In this document: in pieces, positions 18,588 to 25,374 of the stretch
Layout: each line of letters begins with the position of its first letter
How positions within the stretch are numbered: the stretch's first letter is position 1
Assembly (NCBI GenBank): GCA_026391215.1
Contig: JAPLDX010000091.1
Span: 1 to 47,746, forward strand
Direction: 5' to 3'
DNA length: 47,746 nt
Source of the DNA: Bacteroidia bacterium
GTDB lineage: Bacteria; Bacteroidota; Bacteroidia; Bacteroidales; VadinHA17
Translations under genes and position numbers: made by a program
Notes under the pieces: generated by a model
The model's input: the letters and a program-made list of their open reading frames with translations, nothing else
Database searches by the model: none
What the model was told of the DNA's origin: nothing

Positions 18588-18639
18588 TTCATATCTTAAT
18601 GCTTCAACCGGATTTCTTGTCGCTGCCCGCCAGCACTGC
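18588..18639 (-). repeat. Duplicate of the last 52 coding bases of P7
   Basis: This stretch encodes QCWRAATRNPVEALRYE followed by TAA. It aligns with 19110-19161, the 3' end of P7, at 44 of 52 positions. Only P7 among the eight permeases has QCW rather than QSW or ISW, so P7 is the likely source. The repeat boundaries fall at the same codon position as in cassette A. The lower identity suggests an older insertion or later gene conversion. Confidence 0.75.
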
Positions 18640-19106
18640 AAGAAAACCACCCCTAAATCCCCCAAGGGGGACTTTCAATTCTCCTATTAACTTCATATTC
18701 AATTCTTTTAACAACAGATTCCATATTATTTTCAACTTCTGAATTTGTAAATCTGATTACTTTGATAAAATACTTCTCCATTTCTGCCGATCTGCCATCA
18801 TCATAATCCTTCTTTTGATAATGGATTTCACCATCAATTTCTACTACTAACCTTGCATCATGACAATAGAAATCAGCAATGAAAATGTCAATCGGATGTT
18901 GCCTGCGAAACCTGAGACCACAAATCTGTTTAAGTTTTAGCTTCTCCCAAAGCATTTTTTCATGGAATGTCATATTCTTCCTGAGAATCCTGGCCGCTTC
19001 CATTGTATCGGGTTTTGCTCCGTAATACATCAATTTCTCAAGCTCTTCCATTCCATTTAGTCTATTAGCAAGCCCCCCCTCGGGGGGGTTAGGGGGTCTA
19101 TTCATT
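18640..19106 (-). mobile_element. Mobile cassette B: palindrome-ended element with intact DUF559 nuclease
   Basis: This 467-bp insertion lies between the two copies of the P7 gene end. The left end is CCACCCCTAAATCCCCC followed by AAGGGGGACTTTC. The right end, read on the minus strand, is GACCCCCTAACCCCCC followed by CGAGGGGGGGCTTG. Both ends match those of cassette A and are palindromic in themselves. One gene, on the same strand as the permeases, fills the interior. The structure resembles a one-gene transposon or homing element. No conventional transposase is present, so the role of the nuclease in movement is inferred. Cassette B and its outer repeat fill the 549-bp gap between P6 and P7. 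Confidence 0.72.
18653..19051 (-). CDS. DUF559 (Vsr-like, PD-(D/E)XK) endonuclease
   Basis: 132 residues from the chosen ATG (MEELEKLMYYGAK); the frame stays open to an ATG at 19114, but that extension merely translates the palindromic end (RPPNPPEGG). Family signatures appear in order: ARILRKNMTFHEKMLWEKL, then LRFRRQHPIDIFIADFYCH, then LVVEIDGEIH, then IKVIRFTNSEV. The Asp of ADFYC and the Glu of VEIDG are the expected metal-binding residues of this restriction-like fold, related to the Vsr mismatch endonuclease. The C-terminal ESPPWGI is also encoded by the left palindrome. In this family the function is mostly unknown. The relic in cassette A and the shared ends suggest a role in spreading or maintaining the cassette. 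Confidence 0.85.
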   Translation of the reverse strand: MEELEKLMYYGAKPDTMEAARILRKNMTFHEKMLWEKLKLKQICGLRFRRQHPIDIFIADFYCHDARLVVEIDGEIHYQKKDYDDGRSAEMEKYFIKVIRFTNSEVENNMESVVKRIEYEVNRRIESPPWGI

Positions 19107-21473
19107 TCATTCATATCTTAATGCTTCAACCGGGTTCCTGCTTGCAGCTCTCCAGCACTGCCAACTGACAGTCAGCAATGCAATTCCGAGTGCAAGTGCT
19201 CCGGCAAGCGCAAAAATCCACCAGCTAAGCGTGGTTTTGAAGGCGAAACTGCGCAGATACATTTTCATTAAAAAATAAGACAGCGGAACAGCTATAATAA
19301 ATGCCATTATTATCCACCTTACAATATTCCAGTAAAGCAATCTTATAATTTCAGTAATTGTTGCTCCATGCACTTTTCGCACACCGATTTCCTTTGTTTT
19401 CTGCCGTGACACAAAATGAATAATTCCAAACGTCCCCAGACAGGAAAGGATTATCGAAAAAATTGCAAACAGACGAATGACATATGCTGAATGCATTTCG
19501 GATTTATAAAGCGAATCGAGCCATTCATCGTAGAACTGATAATCAAAGACAAACTCAGGGCATACTTCGTTCCATATTTTCTTGATATTGTTTAATACAC
19601 CGGGGTAATCTCCAGGGAGTATTCTGCAGGTTAGAAAACTTACTCCAAAATCATCGGAACATTCAAATATTGTCGGTGCAACCGGCTGGTTCAGTTTTTC
19701 AACGTTAATATCCTTTATCACACCGACAACATCAAGCGAGTTTTTTGCTATTTCTGAAGGATTTGCACCTCCGAAAGCCTGTTCGGGTGTCGGGATACCT
19801 CTCACCACTTTACCTTCAATTGATTTCCATCCGGTAAGCCTGAATGCCGATTCATTCAATATCACCGATTTCTTCCAGTCCCGTTCTTCAAATCCCCTTC
19901 CCTGAAGGAATTCAGCATCATAGACTTTAAAAAAGTCGGGATCAACAGTAAAACTTGGAACGTTGCCGTTATATCCATATTTTCTGATTGTGTCCCCCCA
20001 CAAGCCCCACAAAGCAATGCGTCCGGGAACACCATGTGAAACGGTACACGATTTTATATAAGGATTGTTAAATAATTCCTTTTTTATTACCGGAAGTTTA
20101 TCTTTTATTTCCCAGGGAACTTTAATAATGACAAGCTGTTCTTTTGAAAATCCCAGGTCTTTATTCGCTAAAAGATTATTCTGACGGGTCATAATAACCA
20201 GTGACACAATCATTACGATCGAAATCAAATACTGTACTACGGAAAGTCCGCTTTTCATTTGCAGTTTACCTGTTACAGCAGAATTACCGAATATTGAAGC
20301 CGGTTTAAACCTGGAAACAATGATTGCAGGATAAAATCCGGCCAGCACTCCTACTATTATAACTCCCACTATAACTAATAAGATATTCGGAAAATGAAGC
20401 GCTGCAAAAACAGGGAAATCCTTTTGAATTAATGAAGTAAAAGGTTTTTCCAGAAGGAAGGATAAGTATATTCCAAATATAAAGGCAATAAAACTTACAA
20501 CAACAGCTTCGAAAATAAATTGCCAGAATATATCCTGCCTTCCTGCACCGTTCACCTTTTTTATACCTATCTCTTTAATGCGGGTAAGATGGTTGGAAGT
20601 AAACAGGATCACAAAGTTCAGAATCGAAATAACCAGAATTAATATTGTTACAACACTAAATAGCAGAATAGATTGAAGGTCGGCATGAAGTGTTTTGCTC
20701 GTGCCGCCCATAGTTAACGGACTCAGGTATGATTTCTTAAAAGGCAGTAATCTAAAAGATTGTTTCATATAATGATCCTGCGAATAATCCCGCGTAATCT
20801 TTTCCTCAAGCTTTACAGGATCGCTTTTATCGTTTAACAGGAAGAAAAATCGGGAATAGAAAATACCGCTTCTCCATTCTCCACCGAAATCATTTACATT
20901 TTCCCATGTGATGACTGCCTGTGGCTGAATACTTGATTTTTCAGGCAGGTCGTCGAATACGGCGCTGATTGTGAAGTTCTTGCTGTGCTGGAGGTTTATT
21001 GTTTTTCCCATGGGATCGGAATCTCCGAAAATAGTTCTGGCCAGAGAAGTGCTGATAGCAAGACTTTTATTGTCAGGCAATGGATCTTCTGTAGTTCCGC
21101 TGCGGATGTTCACAGAAAACATTTTAAAAAAATCGTTATCTGTCTTAACAACGCTGGTAACTGCAAAGGGAACCTTATCAAGGACAATTTCCATGGATTC
21201 GTTGTCATACCGGCATATTTTTTCTATTTCAGGATATTTGTCCCTTAATTCCCTGACAAGATCACCTCTGAATGTTGTGATTCCGCTTTCGACGCATAAA
21301 CGATAAATCCGGTTGATTTCAGGAAATGATTTATCATAACCTGTTTCATTAAAAACGTAGGAAGCCAGAAGCAAAGCAATAGCCAGGCTAAATGCAAATC
21401 CCGTAATTATTACAAATCCGAATACCGGATTTCTTAAAAGATTTTTGATGGTGATTTTTAAATAATAATTCAT
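19107..21473 (-). CDS. FtsX/MacB-type ABC permease P7
   Basis: 788 residues from the ATG giving MNYYLKITIKNLLRN, which aligns with the sibling N-termini. Another ATG at 21491 would add six residues and overlap the P8 stop by 8 bp. Helix 1 is FGFVIITGFAFSLAIALLLA, followed by NETGYDKSFPEINRIYRLC. The coupling loops KEIGIKKVNGA and KEIGVRKVHGA are both good. The second periplasmic domain has an extra segment around EQAFGGANPSEIAKN that P8 lacks. The tail SWQCWRAASRNPVEALRYE has a unique Cys and Ser. Its end abuts mobile cassette B, and the array continues beyond it with P6. It is close to P8 in domain wording (EVCPE/GxxxxYQFYDEWLDSLYKSE). Confidence 0.9.
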   Translation of the reverse strand: MNYYLKITIKNLLRNPVFGFVIITGFAFSLAIALLLASYVFNETGYDKSFPEINRIYRLCVESGITTFRGDLVRELRDKYPEIEKICRYDNESMEIVLDKVPFAVTSVVKTDNDFFKMFSVNIRSGTTEDPLPDNKSLAISTSLARTIFGDSDPMGKTINLQHSKNFTISAVFDDLPEKSSIQPQAVITWENVNDFGGEWRSGIFYSRFFFLLNDKSDPVKLEEKITRDYSQDHYMKQSFRLLPFKKSYLSPLTMGGTSKTLHADLQSILLFSVVTILILVISILNFVILFTSNHLTRIKEIGIKKVNGAGRQDIFWQFIFEAVVVSFIAFIFGIYLSFLLEKPFTSLIQKDFPVFAALHFPNILLVIVGVIIVGVLAGFYPAIIVSRFKPASIFGNSAVTGKLQMKSGLSVVQYLISIVMIVSLVIMTRQNNLLANKDLGFSKEQLVIIKVPWEIKDKLPVIKKELFNNPYIKSCTVSHGVPGRIALWGLWGDTIRKYGYNGNVPSFTVDPDFFKVYDAEFLQGRGFEERDWKKSVILNESAFRLTGWKSIEGKVVRGIPTPEQAFGGANPSEIAKNSLDVVGVIKDINVEKLNQPVAPTIFECSDDFGVSFLTCRILPGDYPGVLNNIKKIWNEVCPEFVFDYQFYDEWLDSLYKSEMHSAYVIRLFAIFSIILSCLGTFGIIHFVSRQKTKEIGVRKVHGATITEIIRLLYWNIVRWIIMAFIIAVPLSYFLMKMYLRSFAFKTTLSWWIFALAGALALGIALLTVSWQCWRAASRNPVEALRYE
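19110..19161 (-). repeat. P7 gene end, partner copy of the 52-bp flanking repeat of cassette B
   Basis: This in-gene copy pairs with 18588-18639 (44/52 identical). The P7 stop TGA directly follows it, and the palindromic end of cassette B starts within about ten bases. Confidence 0.75.
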
Positions 21474-21483
21474 GGCATTTAAT

Positions 21484-23796
21484 TCATTCATACCTTAGTG
21501 CCTCAACCGGGTTATTCGTTGCTGCCCTCCAGCTTTGCAGGCTTACTGTCAGTAAGGTGATTCCCAGAATAATTAATCCTGCCTCAGCAAAGATCCACCA
21601 GCTTAAATTTGTCTTGTATGCAAAACTCTCCAGCCATTTATTCATAGTATACCCGGCAACCGGTATGGCTATTATAAATGCTATTACAATCCACTTAAAA
21701 AAATCCTTATTCAGCAGAATCATTACTTCAGAAACTCTGGCACCATTGACTTTTCGTATACCTATTTCTTTGATCCTTTTTCTGATAGAGAACTCTGCAA
21801 GTCCGATTATCCCCAGACATGAGATCATTATTGCCAGGATTGCAAATAAACGGATTGCCGCAGCAAGCTTCTCTTCACTCTTGTACATCGAGTCGAGCCA
21901 TTCATCATAAAACTGATAACTTAATTCATGACCGGGACAAACCTCTCTCCATGTTTTGGTCAGCAAGTCGATTGTTCCGGGAATATTTTCCGGAGTTACC
22001 CTTAAGGTAAGATGTGATATCCCCCATTCGGATGATATTATAATAGCCATAGGATTTATCGGAGTGTACAGGTCGGCAAAATGAAAATCCTTTACGACAC
22101 CAATTATTTCAAAGCCGTGATATTTTTCTCCTTCATAAGTGTCCCAGCCGGCTGTTTTAAATGCCGTTTCGTTGATATAACACACTTTATTAAGATCAGA
22201 CGGCAATAATTCACGTCCGCTGATCAAAGGAATCCTGAATACTTTTAAAAACGCAGTATCTGTAGTCAGTTCGTACATTGTATTCTCCGGTTTGCCTGGC
22301 ATAGCCCATGATGAATATGTATAAATACTTCCGGGTGAACCGTGTGAAAAACATACATTTTTAACTAAGGGATCAGATAACAGTTTATCTCTGATAATTC
22401 CTGCTTTTTCTGACAACCGCCAGTGGACATCCACCCTCAATAATTGATCAGTATCGAATCCATAATTCTTCGTTCTCACATAATCAATCTGTTTTGATAA
22501 TACAATCAGGGCAATTATAAGAGTAACTGAAACTGCATTCTGGAATATGTTTAGTAATGCCCTCAGACTGAATGATCTGTGCCTGGCGGCTTTCTGTTTC
22601 ATCAGGATCGTAAGAGGTCTTAGCCGGGAAATTGACAATGCAGGATAAACACCTGACAGAAATGATACTACCAGTACTCCAATAAGAAGCCAAATCAGCC
22701 AAAAAGGCCTGAACAGGATATTCAGGTCAATCTTATTTCCAAGAAATTTCTCAAAAAACGGAACCAAGAATGAAGAAAGCAATAACGCACATAACAGGGA
22801 GATAAAACAAACAAAAAACGCTTCGAGGATAAACTGCATAAATATCTGCTGTCTGCCGGCTCCTACTGTTTTTTTGATTCCGATCTCCCGGAACCGGTCT
22901 GAATGGTTTGCAGTTGTAAGATTAATATAGTTGAATACCGCCAGGAGGATGATGATTAAGCTGATCAAAGAAAACAGCTTTATCAGCTTCAGGTTTGCAT
23001 GAAAGGTTTGACTTTTGTCTATTCCCTGGGTAAAATAAGACGAAGCAAAAGGGATAAGGTTAATTTTCTCTATTTTATACCCGGCTTTAAACTGTATTGA
23101 TTTAATATCAGTATTCATTAATTCTTCCAGACCGGAAATATTCCCTGCACTTCTTACAAGAATGAATAACCTGAAATAATTCACTTCGTTTCCCATTCCA
23201 TCGCTCCATCCTTCATATTTGATTTTGATTTTTGAATTTGTAAAAAAATCGCCTCTTATGCTTGAATAAGAATTGAAGTCTTTTACAACTCCGCTGACAG
23301 TCAGAGGAGTTTGATATTCTGCAATAAATGTTTTACCCACCGGATCTGCATCACCAAAAATTTTGCGTGCAAAGCTTTCAGTAAGAACAATATCATTCAG
23401 ATTGATTAAGGAAGTGCCAATACTGCCAATTAAAAACTGCGTAGAGAAAATATTAAAAAAAGACGTGTCAGTCACAATCATTTGCCCGGTGAAGGGTTTG
23501 TTATCAAAGGTTAAGGTTGTACCATAGTTATTGTAGCGGCAGGCGTCTTCAATTGCAGGATATTCTTCCAGAAAGAATTCACGGAAATCTTCCCTCACAG
23601 ACGCTCTGTTATCATTGGCAAACACCCTGTAAACACGGTTTATATTCGGATAATCCTTATCATAGCTGAATTCCCCGATAATAAAAGCAATGATTACTAA
23701 TGCCATTGAAATACTGATGGAAAAACCGGTAATAGTAATTATAGAGGTGACCTTGTTCTTAAAGAGGCTCCGGATTATGATCCTTATTCTTGTCAT
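21484..23796 (-). CDS. FtsX/MacB-type ABC permease P8 (first gene of the array)
   Basis: 770 residues, the shortest of the eight, with the full two-half plan. Helix 1 is VTSIITITGFSISISMALVI, followed by GEFSYDKDYPNINRVYRVF. Coupling loops are REIGIKKTVGA and KEIGIRKVNGA. The tail is SLQSWRAATNNPVEALRYE. It is the promoter-proximal gene: a sigma-54 promoter lies about 35-50 bp upstream of the ATG and two palindromes lie about 100-140 bp upstream, next to a divergent NtrC-type regulator gene. It is therefore the best candidate for a direct regulatory target, with P7 to P1 and the lipoproteins probably co-transcribed. P7 starts a few bases after, or overlaps, its stop. Confidence 0.92.
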   Translation of the reverse strand: MTRIRIIIRSLFKNKVTSIITITGFSISISMALVIIAFIIGEFSYDKDYPNINRVYRVFANDNRASVREDFREFFLEEYPAIEDACRYNNYGTTLTFDNKPFTGQMIVTDTSFFNIFSTQFLIGSIGTSLINLNDIVLTESFARKIFGDADPVGKTFIAEYQTPLTVSGVVKDFNSYSSIRGDFFTNSKIKIKYEGWSDGMGNEVNYFRLFILVRSAGNISGLEELMNTDIKSIQFKAGYKIEKINLIPFASSYFTQGIDKSQTFHANLKLIKLFSLISLIIILLAVFNYINLTTANHSDRFREIGIKKTVGAGRQQIFMQFILEAFFVCFISLLCALLLSSFLVPFFEKFLGNKIDLNILFRPFWLIWLLIGVLVVSFLSGVYPALSISRLRPLTILMKQKAARHRSFSLRALLNIFQNAVSVTLIIALIVLSKQIDYVRTKNYGFDTDQLLRVDVHWRLSEKAGIIRDKLLSDPLVKNVCFSHGSPGSIYTYSSWAMPGKPENTMYELTTDTAFLKVFRIPLISGRELLPSDLNKVCYINETAFKTAGWDTYEGEKYHGFEIIGVVKDFHFADLYTPINPMAIIISSEWGISHLTLRVTPENIPGTIDLLTKTWREVCPGHELSYQFYDEWLDSMYKSEEKLAAAIRLFAILAIMISCLGIIGLAEFSIRKRIKEIGIRKVNGARVSEVMILLNKDFFKWIVIAFIIAIPVAGYTMNKWLESFAYKTNLSWWIFAEAGLIILGITLLTVSLQSWRAATNNPVEALRYE

Positions 23797-23829
23797 TTTT
23801 CCTTTTTCTGTATTATTCTTGTTATCAAA

Positions 23830-23845
23830 AGCTAAAATGATGCCA
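23830..23845 (-). promoter_or_regulatory. Sigma-54 (-24/-12) promoter for the permease array
   Basis: The minus strand reads TGGCATCATTTTAGCT. Against the sigma-54 consensus TGGCAcgnnnnTTGCw it has the full TGGCA, the invariant GG-N10-GC spacing and a T/A at the end. Transcription should start about 12 bases downstream of the GC, near 23820, giving a leader of roughly 23 bases before the P8 ATG. The neighbouring NtrC-type regulator is exactly the kind of activator such a promoter needs. Confidence 0.82.
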
Positions 23846-23897
23846 TGCTTGTTTGTCGCTGATATATAATCTATTAGATATTTAGTATTATAGAATG

Positions 23898-23914
23898 CGT
23901 AAATATTTTTTACG
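23898..23914. promoter_or_regulatory. Palindromic enhancer site 1 for the NtrC-type regulator
   Basis: The sequence cgtaaatattttttacg has perfect CGTAAA/TTTACG arms with a five-base centre. Its centre lies about 75 bp upstream of the sigma-54 -12 element, a normal distance for an upstream activating sequence. The flanking bases tG and t are shared with the second site. Confidence 0.75.
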
Positions 23915-23920
23915 TTTTTG

Positions 23921-23937
23921 CGTAAAATATTTTTACG
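23921..23937. promoter_or_regulatory. Palindromic enhancer site 2 for the NtrC-type regulator
   Basis: The sequence cgtaaaatatttttacg repeats the arms of site 1, with centres 23 bp apart, about two helical turns. Such paired sites suit co-operative binding of regulator dimers. The site is also about 60 bp upstream of the regulator's own start codon, so autoregulation is possible. No sigma-54 motif facing the regulator gene was found. Confidence 0.75.
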
Positions 23938-23994
23938 TTTCCTTGACTTTCCTTTTCCTAATGTTTACCTTAACCGAATAATTTATAAGCTCAC

Positions 23995-25374
23995 ATGCCT
24001 GTTCAGAAAGGAACCATTCTTGTTGTTGATGATAATAAAAGCATTCTCAGCACACTGGAGATCCTGCTTACGCCTGAATTCGGGGAAGTCACACCCATTT
24101 ACAATCCGAACCAGATCCTGCCCGAACTGAAGAAGAAAGATTATAATCTTGTTATTCTTGATATGAATTTTGTGGCTGGTGTAAATACCGGTAATGAAGG
24201 TATTTACTGGCTGGGGAAAATCAGGGAGACATATCCTGAGATTTCGGTCGTGATGATCACGGCTTATGGTGATATAGATACTGCTGTCAGAGCTTTGAAA
24301 GCAGGAGCTTCTGATTTTGTCCTCAAGCCCTGGGATAATGAGAAACTCCTGGCAACTCTTAAGCTGGCAATCCAGCTCAACTTATCGAAAAAAGAGGTAA
24401 GTCAGCTTAAGGAAAGGGAGTCAGAGCTTAAGAAAGAGATCAACCGTGAACAGCGGGATATTATCGGATCATCATCGCAGATCATCAATGTTATAAATCT
24501 TGCAAGGAAGGTGGCAAAGACTGACGCTAATGTTCTGATCACCGGTGAGAACGGTACAGGCAAAGAGCTTATAGCTTTTGAAATCCACAGGTTATCGGGC
24601 AGGGCAAAAGAATTGCTGGTTAGTGTGGATATGGGTTCATTGACCGAAACTCTTTTTGAAAGTGAGCTATTCGGTCATGTAAAAGGTGCATTTACCGATG
24701 CCCATGAAAACAGGCAGGGCAAGTTCGAGATCGCCCACAAGGGCACTCTTTTCCTTGATGAGATAGGAAACCTTTCATTCCATCTTCAGGCTAAGCTGCT
24801 GGCAGCCATCGAGAACAGGCAGATCACACGGATAGGTTCAAACCAGCTCATCCCTACAGATATAAGACTTATTTGTGCCACAAACAAGAACCTTGAAAAC
24901 ATGGTAAAAGAGGGATTATTCAGGGAAGATCTTTTCTACCGCATAAACACAATCCAGATTGAACTGCCTCCTTTGAGGGAAAGGGGGACTGACATAATAA
25001 CTCTTGCTGAATTCTTTCTCAGAAGATTTACACAGAAATACAGCAAACCGGAGCTTAAAATAAATCAGCAGGCTCTTGATAAGCTAATGAGCTACTCCTG
25101 GCCCGGTAATATAAGGGAATTACAGAACACTATAGAAAAAGCTGTTATTCTCAGCGAAACAAGTGTTATAAAACCTGATGACCTTTATCTGAGGCCTGCC
25201 ACAGAGATAAAAAGCTTCGATTTCATTGCCACTCTTGAAGAAATGGAAGAAAAGATGATGCAGCTTGCCCTGGAGAAAAATAATGGCAACTTCACAGCCG
25301 CAGCAGAACAGCTCGGGATAACAAGACAAACCTTATATAACAGACTTAAGAAAAACAAGCAAGATGATAAGTAA
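23995..25374 (+). CDS. Sigma-54-dependent NtrC-family response regulator
   Basis: 459 residues in three domains. The receiver domain (about 5-125) has the acidic pair D12-D13, phospho-acceptor D56 (VILDMN) and K111 (LKPWD). The AAA+ domain (about 155-395) has Walker A GENGTGKE (184-191), Walker B LFLDE (252-256), and FREDLFYRIN near the arginine finger. The sigma-54 contact loop reads GAFTDA (231-236) instead of GAFTGA. The Fis-type helix-turn-helix is NFTAAAEQLGITRQTLYNRL near the C-terminus. It should bind DNA enhancers when phosphorylated and drive open-complex formation by RNA polymerase–sigma-54. Its gene overlaps the kinase gene by 11 bp and diverges from the permease array, where a matching promoter and paired palindromes are visible. 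Confidence 0.95.
   Translation: MPVQKGTILVVDDNKSILSTLEILLTPEFGEVTPIYNPNQILPELKKKDYNLVILDMNFVAGVNTGNEGIYWLGKIRETYPEISVVMITAYGDIDTAVRALKAGASDFVLKPWDNEKLLATLKLAIQLNLSKKEVSQLKERESELKKEINREQRDIIGSSSQIINVINLARKVAKTDANVLITGENGTGKELIAFEIHRLSGRAKELLVSVDMGSLTETLFESELFGHVKGAFTDAHENRQGKFEIAHKGTLFLDEIGNLSFHLQAKLLAAIENRQITRIGSNQLIPTDIRLICATNKNLENMVKEGLFREDLFYRINTIQIELPPLRERGTDIITLAEFFLRRFTQKYSKPELKINQQALDKLMSYSWPGNIRELQNTIEKAVILSETSVIKPDDLYLRPATEIKSFDFIATLEEMEEKMMQLALEKNNGNFTAAAEQLGITRQTLYNRLKKNKQDDK

Noticed and set aside
719..23796. The repeated permease 3' ends as insertion-sequence remnants
   Set aside because: Each is the in-frame end of an intact gene and matches the known MacB/FtsX-family tail; only the two extra copies beside the cassettes are treated as duplications.
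23898..23937. Two repeat units as a start of a CRISPR array
   Set aside because: There are only two units with a six-base gap, both are perfect palindromes, and they lie upstream of a sigma-54 promoter. They fit regulator sites much better.
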